Assembly: GCA_007115705.1 (NCBI GenBank)
Contig: QXEO01001118.1
Span: 4,659,571-4,723,570, forward strand
Direction: 5' to 3'
DNA from: Dactylis glomerata
Lineage: Eukaryota; Streptophyta; Magnoliopsida; Poales; Poaceae
DNA length: 64,000 nucleotides
Positions 12,852 through 24,791 of the stretch are shown piece by piece (position 1 is the stretch's first letter; every line of letters starts with the position of its first letter). The position numbers and the translations under genes are program-made. The notes under the pieces were generated by a model, which searched no databases, was not told the DNA's origin, and worked only from the letters and a program-made list of their open reading frames with translations.

Positions 12852-15332
12852 TGTCTTCATACACTTGTGAAGTTGAGAAGCATGAAACACATTATGGACT
12901 TTGGATAGTTCCTTTGGCAGTTCTAACTCAAAGGCTACTCCTCGACTCTGACTCAGAATTTTGAACGGTCTAGTATATCTTGGGCTAAGCTTTCCCTTGA
13001 CCCCAGAACAATGTACTCCCTTCATGGGGCTAACCCTTAGATAAACCATGTCCCCAACTCGCGGTTCCCATATCCTTCTCTTGGAATCTGCATAGCTTTT
13101 CTGTCGACTTTGAGCAATCTTTAATCGGTCTCAAATGATATCAATCACATGTTGTTTCTCCTTGACGTAGTCTGGATGAAACTCCTTACTGGCTCCTGGT
13201 TCATACCAGCAAATAGGTGTCGGCACTTCCTTCCGTAAAGTGCTTCAAATGGTGCCATTTGGATACTGCTTTGGTAGCTATTGTTATAAGAGAACTCTGC
13301 CAGTGGTAAGTGTTCTTCCCATGATCCTCCGAAGTCTAAAGCACATGCTCGGAGCATATCCTCCAAAATCTGATTGGTCCTTTCAGTTTGGCCTCCCGTC
13401 TGTGGATGGTAAGCAGTGCTAAAGTCTGGTTTGGATCCTAAAGCTTCATGTAGTTGCATCCAAAATGCTAAAGTGAATACGGATCCTCGATCCAATACTA
13501 TTGTCTTGGGTACTCCATGCTTGCTTACTATCTCTTGAACATACAAATTTATTAACTTCTCTCCAGAATCTTTCTGGTTGACAGCTAAGAAATGTGCACT
13601 TTTAGTCAGTTGGTCGACTATTACCCAAATCATGTCCTTCTTCTTCGGTGTCAGTGGTAATCCTATGATAAAGTCCATTCCAATCTCTTCCCACTTCCAC
13701 TCGGGAATACTCAAAGGTTGCATAAGTCCAGCAGGACTCTGACGTTCTGCCTTCACTCTCTGATAGGTATGACATTCGGACACGAACTTAGCTATCTCCC
13801 GCTTCATATTATTCCACCAGAATAATTCCTTAAGATCCATGTACATCTTGGTGCTCCCCGGATGTATTGAATATAGTGTTTCATGTGCCTCCTTAAGTAT
13901 CAATTCCTTGATTTTTGGTATGTCCGGCACACATATTCGGTCATGAAAACAAAGTGAATTGAAATCACCTAAACGGAACTCTGATGGTCTACCTTCCTCA
14001 ATCCTGCGGATTTCTTCTGCAATAAATGCATCTTCATCTTGCCTTCGAATTATCGTATACTTGAGATCACTATGTCGTTCTTCCATCACCTTCTCGGTAG
14101 ACAAACTACCTAGGGATTGTACTTCAAGACATTGGATCTCTAACCTTTCCAAATCCATAAGTAATTCCTTGGGAAGTTCTCGGTTCATCGGTTGAGTGTC
14201 TGTACTCTTTCTGCTTAAAGCGTCGGCTACCACATTGGCCTTCCCCAGTGTATAGTTGATGGTCAAATCATAATCCTTGATCAATTCTAACCATCTTCGT
14301 TGCCTCATATTCAATTCCTTCTGAGTGAAGAAGTATTTGAGACTTTTGTGATCTGTATAAAGTTGACACTTGGCTCCATAAAGAAAATGCCTCCATCCTT
14401 TTAGTGCAAACACTACGACTGCTAGTTCCAGATCATGTGTTGGATAATTAACTTCATGTGGTCGTAATTGTCTCGACCCATATGCTATCACCTTTCTATC
14501 TTGCATCAAAACACACCCAAGTCCGTTCTTGGATGCATCATAATATACAGTATAGTCCTTGCCAATTTCTGGTACGGCTAACACAGGTGCTATGGTTAGC
14601 TTCTCCTTGAGTGTTTGAAAACTTGCCTCACATTCATCTGACCAAACAAACGGTGTATTCTTCTGGAGTAACTTGGTCATTGGTCCTACAATCTTAGAGA
14701 ACCCTTCTATAAACCTTCGATAGTATCCTGCCATTCCCAAAAATCCTCTAATCTGTTTGACATTCTTCGGTGACTCCCATTCCAAAACATATGCTACCTT
14801 GCTTGGATTTACTGCTATACCTTCTTTACTGATCACATGTCCAAGGAACTCTACTTGGTCTAGCCAGAATTCACACTTACTAAACGTGGTATACAACTGA
14901 TGTTCTCGTAGAATCTGTAAAGCAATCCTCAAATGCTTGGCATGTTCTTCCTTGTCCTTGGAGTACATCAAAATATCATCTATAAATACTATCACAAATT
15001 TGTCCAAATAGGGCATAAAGATCTTGTTCATGAGGTTCATGAAGATCGCTGGTGCATTTGTCAATCCAAAAGGTACAACTAAATACTCATGATGTCCGTA
15101 CCTAGACACAAAAGCTGTTTTTGGAACGTCCTCCTTCTTGATCTTAATCTGGTGATACCCTGATCGAAGATCTATCTTTGAAAATACTCCGGCTCCCCTG
15201 ACTTGATCAAATAAGTCTTGGATTCTTGGCAAATGATATTTGTTCTTGATTGTGACATTGTTGAGGTTTCTGTAGTCCCCGCACATTCTACGTCCTCCAT
15301 CCCGCTTATCAACGAAGATTACTGGTGTTCCC
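12852..15332 (-). pseudogene. E1 pol fragment 3: reverse transcriptase, RNase H, integrase, start of tail
   Basis: One long open stretch (13,145-15,332, about 730 codons) carries, in order, RT with the catalytic box VFIDDIL, and RNase H with acidic residues in VYYDAS, HDLELA and TDHKSLKYF plus ADALSRK. Then come the integrase zinc-binding region (two His and one Cys visible; the final Cys is replaced by Tyr, CHTYQ) and the integrase core with D...D-35-E (GMDFI, VLDRGS, GQTER). RT copies RNA, RNase H removes it, and integrase joins DNA to the host. Near 13,205 a one-base shift breaks the frame, a TGA follows near 13,133, and the GPF-like segment and first half of the tail continue to 12,852. 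The first dozen residues upstream of 15,332 belong to fragment 2, across E4. Confidence 0.93.
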
Positions 15333-16729
15333 TGATACGTCCAAAACGTATCTACTTTCTCGAACACTTTTGCTATTGTTTCTCCTCTAATTTGTGTGTT
15401 TTGAATACAACTAACACGGACTGACGCTGTTTTCAGCAGAATTGCTCTGGTGTCTCGTTTTTGTGCAGAAATTCAACTCCCAGTAAAAATTCGGGAAAAA
15501 TCACCAAAAATCATATTTCACCAGAAGACCCACGGAGCCAGAAGACCGGAGGGAGAAGTGGCTCGAGGAGCCGTCACACATGGGCGGCGCGGCCCAGCCC
15601 TGGCCGCGCCACCCCTGTGTGAGGTGGCTCCAGGCCGCCTCTCGACCTCCCCTCTCGCCTACATATACCCCCTGACGACATAATATCGAGGGGACGGCGT
15701 TTTTTCCAGATAGACTTCTGCTGCGCCGCCGCCATCAAAAACCGCGATTCGAAACCAGAAACTCCGTTCTGGCACCCTGCCGGGACGGGGATTCAGAGGA
15801 GATCTTCATCACCATCACCACTGACGCTCCTCCATTGACCATCCATGACTCCCCCATCCATGTGTGAGTAATTCCCCCGCTGTAGGTGAGGGGATGGTAG
15901 GGATTGGATGAGATTGTTCATGTAATTTGATATGAGATTGATAGGGCATAGTGCCTAGTATCTTTATTTAGTGCCTATGACATTGTTGCAACTTGTTATG
16001 CTTAATGCTTGTCACTTTGGGCCCGAGTGCCATGATTTCAGATCTGAACATGTTATTATTTTTATGATGATACTTGTTGTTTATGGTCTTACCTACAAGT
16101 TGTATACACATATTGTTGTCCGGAACCCGAGGCCCCAAAGTGACAGAAATTGGGATAACCGGAGGGGATGGCTATGATGTGAGGATCACATGTGTTCACC
16201 GAGTGCTAATGCTTTGCTCCGGTACTTTATTAAAAGGAGTACCTTAATTACCAGTAGTTTCCCTTGAGGCCCTGCTACAACAGGCTGGTAGGACAAAAGA
16301 TGTCGTGCAAGTTTCTCCTTGTGAGCACGTACGACTATATACGGAACACTTGCCTATGATTGTTTGTACTAGGATGCTTTATCATTATTTATCTGCAATG
16401 CCTGTATCTCATTGATTTCATGAACTATCTTATCCATGCAACACCCGTTATCCATCCCTATGCCTACAGTATTTGTTCCTACTGTTTACAACCGTTACTT
16501 CTACTGCTGCTATTTTACTACTGCTGTTACTGTCTTCCTACTGTCACTGCTATAAAACTGTTGCTACTGATAATCCGCTGCGAGTAAGACTGTTTCCAGG
16601 TGCAGCTGAATTGACAACTCATCTGTTAAGGCTTACATATATTCTTTGGCTCCCCTTGTGTCGAATCAATAAATTTGGGTAATACTTCCCTCGAAGACTG
16701 TTGCGATCCCCTATACTTGTGGGTCATCA
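15333..16729 (+). repeat. E4 5' LTR
   Basis: Starts TGATACGTCCAAAACGTATC and ends gtgggtcatca. It contains a GC-rich hairpin (15,573-15,623) followed by a TATA-like CATATA at 15,662. A 77-codon frame across the hairpin is identical in both LTRs and is not regarded as a gene. Confidence 0.96.
15573..15623 (+). promoter_or_regulatory. GC-rich hairpin upstream of TATA (E4 5' LTR)
   Basis: Arms 15,573-15,594 and 15,602-15,623 flank the seven-base loop cagccct, with a few mismatches. The TATA-like element is about 39 bp downstream. The copy in the 3' LTR is at 23,635-23,685. Confidence 0.65.
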
Positions 16730-16740
16730 AGACTATTTTC

Positions 16741-16758
16741 TGGCGCCGTTGCCAGGGA
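16741..16758 (+). other. E4 primer-binding site (tRNA-Asp)
   Basis: tggcgccgttgccaggga, eleven bases after the LTR. It complements the plant tRNA-Asp 3' end with one mismatch near its distal end. Confidence 0.88.
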
Positions 16759-16817
16759 GCATAGCTTTATCTGTAAGTTCACTTGGTATTCATATTGTTC
16801 GCTGCAATCCTTTCATC

Positions 16818-19466
16818 ATGGGTAAACCTCGTGATGGAAAAGTTCCTATATTACCATCCACTACAAGAAGAGGTACGACTCTCAACACCTCTGTTGCTCT
16901 TGATTCACCTTCTGTTATGAGTAAGTTGCTTACACCACCACACCCACACGTTACTGCTACTACTTCTGCTGAGATTGAAAGTGCCACTGATAATTTAGAT
17001 GATGCTTCTACTGTGCTTGATGAGAGAGGTTCACTAGGTTCCTTTTTAGAGGCTACTATTGCTAGAGCTAAGTTGGGAAACACCACTGTTACACCTGTTA
17101 GTTCACCTGAGTCTAGGGAATGTCCTAGTGATGATTATGATGATGATGCTTATATTGAGCTTAATGATGATTTTATTGCAGAAGCACGTGCTGCTCGTGA
17201 TGCAGGTAATATTAAAGAGCTTCTTGCTAGACGTTCTGTTAGATATAATTTGTCTCCTGATCCTAAGTTTGCCGCTTCACCTATCAATATTAGAGACAAG
17301 GATTATGATTTCTCTTTGGATTTATCTTACATATCTATTGTTGAGAAAACTCCTTTTTGTGGTACTAAAGATGAGAGTGCTATGGAGCACATGAATGAGC
17401 TTTCTACTTTGAGTAATTTGTTTTCTGATGATATTAAGCTCCGCACTTATTTTGTTGCTAAGATTTTTCCTTTTTCGTTGAAGGATGCTGCTAAAATTTG
17501 GTTTAATAGCTTGTCTCCTGGATCTCTTACTAGTCCTATTGCTTTGGTTAACGCTTTCTTTTAGAAATATTTTCCCGCTAGTGCTCAACATGCTGCTGTG
17601 CAGAAAATCTTTGATTTTGAACAGGGAAAAGGAGAGAAATTGCCTGAATCTTGGACAAGGTTTTGTTCTTTAATTAGAGCTTTGCCTAAAGAACCATTGC
17701 CTAAAAATGAACTCCTTGATATATTTTATAATGGACTAACGGATGAATCTAAGTCATATTTGGATAGTTGTGCTGGTTGTGTTTTCAGGGAAAGAACTCC
17801 GGCTGAAGCAGAGGAGTTAATGGCTAAAATAAGCCGGAATCATGATGATTGGACTTTAGTTGAGCCAGCACCAGCACCAACTCCTGCGCCATCTACAGAG
17901 CCTACGCCGAAGAAGAGAGGGATGATTGAATTAAATGATGAAGTTATGAAGGAGGCTAAGAAAGATCTTAAGGAGAAAGGTATTAAGGCCGAAGATGTGA
18001 AGAATTTACCTCCTATTGAAGAATTATGTAAGCCAATCCCTCGCTCATCTACTATTGAGGTACACTCTCTCCAGCGCTTTGATGAAAGAGATATTCCTTA
18101 CACTAAACCTCCTGATCAATGCTTAGATGAGTTTGATAATTTTATTGTTAAGCAAGAGAATTTTAATAGAATGGTGCATAATCATCTGTTGGAGAATTCT
18201 AGAGTTATTAACAAGATGCAGGATATTGTGGAGAGAACCGCCAATGATGTGAAGATACTTGCTAAACATTTTCAAATGATTCAAACACAAATTGATCAGC
18301 TTACCAAAGTGCAGCAAGACCTGCTAGTTAATGCTGCAAGAGAGAAGTAAGCATGTGAAATACGCACAAGAAGTGGTGCTACTACTCAAGACCCATTATA
18401 TCCTGAAGGACATCCTAAGAGGGTTGAGCAAGATTCTCAACGCACTTCAAGTGATGATATTCCTCCCAAGAAGAAGAAGAAGCATAAAACAACTACAGAA
18501 TCTTCTGATGCAGGTAAAGATCCTAACAGTGTTTCTATTTCTGATGCTGAAACAGAACCAGGAAATGATAAAGAAGAAGATAAAGAAGAAGCTGAAGAAG
18601 AACCGGAAAAGAGTGATAAAAATGTAAAGTACACCAAAGAAGACTTCATTGCCAACAAGCATGGTAAGGAGAGGGAACCTTGGGTACAGAAGCCAATGCC
18701 TTTTCCTAGTAAGAAACACAAGTCCAAGGAAGAAGAACACTACAACCGGTTTTGTGAATGGATGAGACCTTTATTTTTGCAAATTCCTTTGACTGATGCT
18801 ATTAGAATGCCTCCTTATGCAAAGTATATGAAAGATATTGTCACTAACAAAAGGAAAATTCCTAGTGAGGAAATTTCCACACTACTTGCTAATTATTCTT
18901 TTGATGGTAAAGTTCCAGAGAAGCTTGGAGATCCAGGTATACCAACTATTCCGTGCTCCATTAAAAATAACTATGTTAGAACTGCCTTATGTGATTTGGG
19001 AGCTGGAGTTAGTGTCATGCCTTTTTCCCTTTATAAGAGACTTGATTTAGAAAAATTGGTTTCAACTGATATATCCTTGCAGATGGCTGATAAGTCTACT
19101 ACTATTCCTATCGGTATATGTGAGAATGTTCCTGTTCAAGTTGCTAACAGCTGTTTAATATTAACTAATTTTGTTGTGTTAGAAATGCCTGAAGATGATA
19201 ATATGTCTATTATTCTTGGGAGACCTTTTCCAAACACTGCAGGTGCTGTTATTAATTGCAATCAAGGAAAAGTCACTTTTAATGTTAATGACAAAGAATA
19301 CACTATTTACTTTCCCAAGAAGATTGATAGGAGGAATGCTCTAAATTCAATCAAGCATGTTGAGACCATCAAAGTTGGTCAAATTATTTGTTCAGAGCGA
19401 AAGCCCAGGGAAGAATGTCAAATTGTTATGATTGGGACTATACCTATCAAAGTTGAGGTAACATAA
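16818..19466 (+). pseudogene. E4 gag-protease gene with two in-frame stops
   Basis: A single frame runs from the ATG at 16,818 to the stop at 19,464-19,466, broken only by TAG at 17,562-17,564 and TAA at 18,348-18,350. There is no frameshift, so both are simple nonsense changes. The first part has an Athila-type gag core (AAKIWFNSL...SWTRFCSLIRA...LLDIFYNGL). Next come a proline-rich linker, a coiled-coil-like stretch and a lysine/glutamate-rich part. The end carries an aspartic protease motif, DLGAGVSVMP, followed by IILGRPF. Gag packages the RNA and the protease would cut the polyprotein. The ATG at 16,818 is chosen because it lies 89 bp after the LTR and opens the conserved frame. Pol does not follow. 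Confidence 0.88.
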
Positions 19467-20293
19467 GCATTAAGTGATATGCAAAGTTTCTCCTCATAAA
19501 AAGTTAGTTTGGTAACAAGACTTGATCAACCTTGTTAACAAAGTGATTTTGTATGAATGAAACTTCGTTTTCACCGCATCCACTCCACCTCACTTGTATT
19601 TACTTTCATCAAAAATTTATTCTTTCAGTTAGTTGCATGATTAAGAGTATCTCAGAGCTGCTGCATGCTTAGTTTTGATTTGCTTGAAATCTTTTCATCC
19701 TCGTTTTCCTGAGTTTTATCGATATGCCAATTTCTGAAAAATCCTCGAAAATAAAGTTTCTTGAAAAGTTCCAGAAAATTCTTTATAAATTTTTATGTCA
19801 AAAATGGGGCAGAGAGACACCTGGGAGGCACCAGGTGGGGCAGCCACGCCACCTCACACACAGGTGGCGCGGCCCAGCCCTGGCCGCGCCACCCATGTGT
19901 GAGGGGGCCCCACCAGGCCCCTCACTCATCTCTTCTTCCCCTGCTCTTTCTCCCTCCCGAAAAACACCGCCCCATTTGCTCAAGCACGAGTTCTTGCTGT
20001 TCTTCACCCAGATTTTCGATCTCCTTGTTCAGCCCAACATTTTTGCTGAAACTTGAATCAATTGCTCTTCGGTATGTGACTCCTCCACTTGTCCAAGTAG
20101 ATTTCCTTTTGGTAAAGTATTTCTTGAGTATTTTAGCATTGTAGGTGACAGTATAAATGAGTATGCATGCTTGTTCTATTATTTAGAAAGATTATTTTGA
20201 TGCATGATAGCTCTCTAGTGACTCACTATAGTAGTTTCCTACATTTGCTTGTCTTTAAATCACTTTTTATGAGTTTGTTGAAAAATTTCAGAA
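19467..20293 (+). other. E4 noncoding spacer between gag-protease and second ORF
   Basis: About 0.8 kb without a credible gene. It holds a strong GC-rich hairpin (19,852-19,904) of the same type as the LTR hairpins, then a pyrimidine-rich stretch that could be a transcript leader for the ORF at 20,294. Confidence 0.6.
19852..19904 (+). promoter_or_regulatory. Internal copy of the LTR hairpin in E4
   Basis: Arms of 23 bp (19,852-19,874 and 19,882-19,904) pair at 21 positions around the loop cagccct, the same loop as in the E4 LTR. Outer bases (ccaggtggggc and gccccaccagg) extend the stem. No clear TATA follows within 40 bp. Confidence 0.65.
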
Positions 20294-21412
20294 ATGGAGG
20301 AGAATGTGTATCAACTCTCTCAGCATGATCTAGAAGTGCATGATGTTATGAAAGTTCACCGTGAAGAGAAGGTTTTTCCTTCACTCTATCCATGCTCGGC
20401 ATTCTTGAGTGCTGCTGGAATTCTTCATGATTTTCAAACCTTGCTTTCTAATGCGGGATTAGAATATTTTGTTGAGGGTGAACCTCCCCAATATGTCAAA
20501 CTAACAATGTCTGTGGTGCAGGATTTCAGATTTAGTTGGTCCACTTCTAACCCCATGGTTCATTATAAAATTTATAACAAATCTGTGAACTTGCCTCTCG
20601 ATGTTTTCTGCACAGTTATCAGAGTACCACAGTGGGGATCGCTTGAGAAGATAAAGGGACAACCAAGGCAATTGTTAGAACTATACGAGGAGATTTGTCA
20701 AGGAAGAAGCTTCACAGGAGAAGGTGGTAAAATTCGAAACATTCATTTTCCATCCATCCGATATTTTGCCTTCTTCATTACCAAATGTGTTCTTGCTAGG
20801 AAGTCTGCAAGTAAGTTGTCTCTCCATGATTTAGCTTTTATTGCTGCTGCTTTAAGGCGTGATAGAACTTACAATTTGGGTGCCTTAATAGCTTTCCGTC
20901 TAGATATTAATCGTGAGAAAGGGGGAATCTGTGGGGGGCTTATAGCTTCGCGCCTGCTAGCTTTTCATGGTGTTTTGCCCCATTTTCGAGATTTTCAGTT
21001 CCCCGAGGAGAAACTTGGCCTTGATGCTATGGTTCAACATAAGTTTATTTCTCCTCCTGCCAGTTTGATTAATTTAACATTTGAGCTAACCCTTTTTAAG
21101 AAGACTACCTGGAAGGTAGTAAAGACTGAACGATCAATCTGTTTGCCTGCACCTCTTTTGTTTAACCTTGATCGCAGGAATGGATGGTCGCTTACTGAAG
21201 ATGAGCTTGATGCGTACATAGAGGAGCACCCGCCGCCTGTGCACGACGAGGAGGGCACCGAAGAGTCGGGGCAGCCCTCCAACACCATGAATTTTCCATA
21301 CGAGCAGCCTTATTATGATTATGCGCCATCAGCTTCATCTTCACGGGAACCTGGGTACGATTACTCCTATGATGACCCACCGGCTTGGAGCAGCTACCAG
21401 AGCCGGCATTGA
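20294..21412 (+). CDS. E4 second ORF, Athila ORF-1 / plant transposon-protein type
   Basis: An intact 372-codon ORF. It begins with an acidic N-terminus, has a central region of about 250 residues resembling the Athila ORF-1 type domain found in many plant gypsy elements (pattern NLPLDVFC.VI.VPQWGS, then IHFPSIRYFAFFITKCVLAR and LHDLAFIAAAL), and ends in an acidic, then Tyr/Ser/Pro-rich tail. Its biochemical role is unknown. It sits where Athila-like elements place an additional or env-like ORF. No signal peptide or clear membrane segment is visible, so an envelope role is not supported here. It is open although the gag of the same element has two stops. A polypurine motif follows 22 bp after the stop. 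Confidence 0.75.
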   Translation: MEENVYQLSQHDLEVHDVMKVHREEKVFPSLYPCSAFLSAAGILHDFQTLLSNAGLEYFVEGEPPQYVKLTMSVVQDFRFSWSTSNPMVHYKIYNKSVNLPLDVFCTVIRVPQWGSLEKIKGQPRQLLELYEEICQGRSFTGEGGKIRNIHFPSIRYFAFFITKCVLARKSASKLSLHDLAFIAAALRRDRTYNLGALIAFRLDINREKGGICGGLIASRLLAFHGVLPHFRDFQFPEEKLGLDAMVQHKFISPPASLINLTFELTLFKKTTWKVVKTERSICLPAPLLFNLDRRNGWSLTEDELDAYIEEHPPPVHDEEGTEESGQPSNTMNFPYEQPYYDYAPSASSSREPGYDYSYDDPPAWSSYQSRH

Positions 21413-23379
21413 TCTCCACTTAGGCTAAACGCCTAAGCTTGGGGGGAGGTACGCCGACGATTCACTCATCTACATATCATATTCTGTCGGACCTTTGTAT
21501 ATTCATGTTTCGCTTTCTTTACTATTCTCTTTCTTGTTTTCATTGCTTCCAAAACACAAAAAGACAAAAATATTTCCGTTGTTTCTCTCTATTTTGGTTC
21601 TTTAGTTTTCTACCTTTGGTTTGTTTTACTTGATATTTCGGTTTTCTACTTGAAAAATCCAAAAATATTTTGCTTTGTTGCTATTTCCTTCCGCCTTTAC
21701 TTTCAAAAATTGAAAACTCCAAAAATATTTGTTGTTCTTCTTTGGTTTTGTAAAGTTTGTTGCAGAGTTCAGTCTCCCGTTACTCCATTGGAGCTTGGTA
21801 TTCACTTTATATTATTCAAGCCACACAAGTGAAGAGCAATAATGACGACATATGACAATCCGGGATGTGGTAAGAGGCTGGTATGAACTCTATTTGTTTT
21901 CATTTTTGTACATATACTCATCTATGTGGACATGCTTAGTCAGTTCATGTAAGGTATATGTCATCTAATGGATGCTCTGTAGTTCTTGCCTTCATATGAT
22001 TAGTTTCAATATACTATTAGCCTGTAGCATGTCATGTAGACGCTTGCATGCATTGTTTTATTCATAGTATGGTATGATTTTATGGTATCCACCTCTGAAA
22101 GCTCCATTTGAATCGACTTGGCACATGCTCAAGCATGCATATGACTGAACTAAAAAGTCAATTAAGCCTCGATGATCTAAATTGCCTCAGAGTTCTTGTA
22201 TCATTTTTATGCCTATATTAATTTTGTTTTGTCGCAAGCATGATTATGATAGTTATTGCTCTCTCGATTGTCGCTTCCCAGTCTTTTGCTAGCCTTCACT
22301 TGTACTGAGTATGAGCTCTACTCGTGCATCCTATTACCAAAACCAAGTCTTCCAAAGAGTCCACTATAAATTCCCATGCATGGTATTTGTAAGCCATTCC
22401 AAGTAAATTTTCATGTGCTACCTTTCAAAACTTTCAACTACTTCTCATTTTGTGCCACTGTTTTTAGCTCATGGGGACGTAGTGGTCGGAATTGCTATCT
22501 TCCATATTAAATTGAGTACCCCTCGACTAGGCAGCTTCATCTGCTCGTCATTAATTTTGCAAGGGAGCTGGTCAGACCATTATAATCTTAATTCTAAAAG
22601 AAAGAAAAAAGGCACTCCTCCAATGGAATGTGAAAGTTGGTAGGCACCCGATGGAATCGGTTAGCCATGGTTTGAGAAAGGAAAAAGGTGGGGAGGAGTG
22701 CCAAAGCTTTATAAAAGAGCACCAATGTGCCAATTTTTCAAAGAATTCGGAACCGCTCTCACTTGTTTATTATGGAAGATAGTAAGTCCCCATTGCTAGT
22801 CGTTGACATAGAACAACCACCTCTCAAAAGAAATTTTTATCTCTGTTTTACAAATGAAAAGCTCTAGCACATGTTAAATCACTGCTTCCCTCTGCGAAGG
22901 GCCATTCGTTTACTTTTATGTTGAGTCACCATCTTCTAACTTTAAGCACTTCTTGAGAGCATAGCTGTTATTCTTAGTGTAATGTGCTTGTCCCAGAACA
23001 CGGTTAATTGTGGTATAACTTTGATGCTTGTATCTTTGATATTTCTACTTCTAGTCTTCCCTTGGACTTCAGGGGTGCCTCAGCATTTATGTTTTTCTCT
23101 ACAAATAAAGGCAAGTGGGATACCATTCTTTCGTATCATCTATGCATATCACAATCTTGTAGCTTCTTATGCACATGCTACTTGTTATTAGTGCATTGGC
23201 ACTCTTTCATAGCTTGCTTGACTATAAGGTGACATTAGTTGCATATTTCTTATTATGAATTGCCTGAGTATTTGATCACATAGTTAGTATATATACATCA
23301 TATGAGCAAATGTGTTCGTGAAAGTTTCTTTTATCACTCTCAGTTGTAAACTGAATTGCTTGAGGATAAGCAAATAGCT
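21413..23379 (+). other. E4 3' noncoding region
   Basis: Nearly 2 kb with no credible gene. It contains an internal polypurine motif (21,435) and two blocks (22,269-22,343 and 22,877-22,995) conserved in E2 and E3 although the surrounding sequence is not. Confidence 0.75.
21435..21450 (+). other. Internal polypurine motif in E4
   Basis: aagcttggggggaggt, just after the 372-codon ORF. The terminal tract at 23,380-23,394 is aagcttggggggagt. Confidence 0.65.
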
Positions 23380-23394
23380 AAGCTTGGGGGGAGT
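23380..23394 (+). other. E4 polypurine tract
   Basis: aagcttggggggagt directly before the 3' LTR TG. Confidence 0.85.
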
Positions 23395-24791
23395 TGATAC
23401 GTCCAAAACGTATCTACTTTCTCGAACACTTTTGCTATTGTTTCTCCTCTAATTTGTGTGTTTTGAATACAACTAACACGGACTGACGCTGTTTTCAGTA
23501 GAATTGCTCCGGTGTCTCGTTTTTGTGCAGAAATTCAACTTCCAGTAAAAATTCGGGAAAAATCACCAAAAATCATATTTCACCAGAAGACCCACGGAGC
23601 CAGAAGACCGGAGGGAGAAGTGGCTCGAGGAGCCGTCACACATGGGCGGCGCGGCCCAGCCCTGGCCGCGCCACCCCTGTGTGAGGTGGCTCCAGGCCGC
23701 CTCTCGACCTCCCCTCTCGCCTACATATACCCCCTGACGACATAATATCGAGGGGACGGCGTTTTTTCCAGATAGACTTCCGCTGCGCCGCCGCCATCAA
23801 AAACCGCGATTCGGAACCAGAAACTCTGTTCTGGCACCCTGCCGGGACGGGGATTCGGAGGAGATCTTCATCACCATCACCACCGACGCTCCTCCATCGA
23901 CCATCCATGACTCCCCCATCCATGTGTGAGTAATTCCCCCGCTGTAGGTGAGGGGATGGTAGGGATTGGATGAGATTGTTCATGTAATTTGATATGAGAT
24001 TGATAGGGCATAGTGCCTAGTATCTTTATTTAGTGCCTATGACATTGTTGCAACTTGTTATGCTTAATGCTTGTCACTTTGGGCCTGAGTGCCATGATTT
24101 CAGATCTGAACATGTTATTATTTTTATGATGATACTTGTTGTTTATGGTCTTACCTACAAGTTGTATACACATATTGTTGTCCGGAACCCGAGGCCCCAA
24201 AGTGACAGAAATTGGGATAACCGGAGGGGATGGCTATGATGTGAGGATCACATGTGTTCACCGAGTGCTAATGCTTTGCTCTGGTACTTTATTAAAAGGA
24301 GTACCTTAATTACCAGTAGTTTCCCTTGAGGCCCTGCTGCAACAGGCTGGTAGGACAAAAGATGTCGTGCAAGTTTCTCCTTGTGAGCACGTACGACTAT
24401 ATACGGAACACTTGCCTATGATTGTTTGTACTAGGATGCTTTATCATTATTTATCTGCAATGCCCGTATCTCATTGATTTCATGAACTATCTTATCCATG
24501 CAACGCCCGTTATCCATCCCTATGCCTACAGTATTTGTTCCTACTGTTTACAACCGTTACTTCTACTGCTGTTATTTTACTACTGTTGTTACTGTCTTCC
24601 TACTGTCACTGCTATAAAACTGTTGCTACTAATAATCCACTGCGAGTAAGACTGTTTCCAGGTGCAGCTGAATTGACAACTCATCTGTTAAGGCTTACAT
24701 ATATTCTTTGGCTCCCCTTGTGTCGAATCAATAAATTTGGGTAATACTTCCCTCGAAGACTGTTGCGATCCCCTATACTTGTGGGTCATCA
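23395..24791 (+). repeat. E4 3' LTR
   Basis: 1,397 bp, equal in length to the 5' copy, ending gtgggtcatca and followed by the TSD ttccc. Confidence 0.96.

Larger units (their letters stand above)
15333..24791 (+). mobile_element. E4: full-length non-autonomous Athila-like gypsy element
   Basis: 9,459 bp. Both LTRs are exactly 1,397 bp and the TSD is ttccc at 15,328-15,332 and 24,792-24,796. It has a tRNA-Asp primer site, a gag-protease gene with two stops, a separate intact 372-codon ORF of the Athila ORF-1 type, and a polypurine tract. RT, RNase H and integrase are absent. About 18 LTR differences were counted by eye, all transitions. It interrupts the E1 RT region. Confidence 0.95.

Noticed and set aside
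15450..15683. 77-codon ORF identical in both E4 LTRs (also 23,512-23,745)
   Set aside because: Covers the hairpin and TATA region. Identity is explained by the youth of the LTRs.
20294..21412. Envelope protein interpretation for the E4 second ORF
   Set aside because: The location fits, but no signal peptide, clear transmembrane segment or surface-protein features were seen. Kept as Athila ORF-1 type of unknown function.
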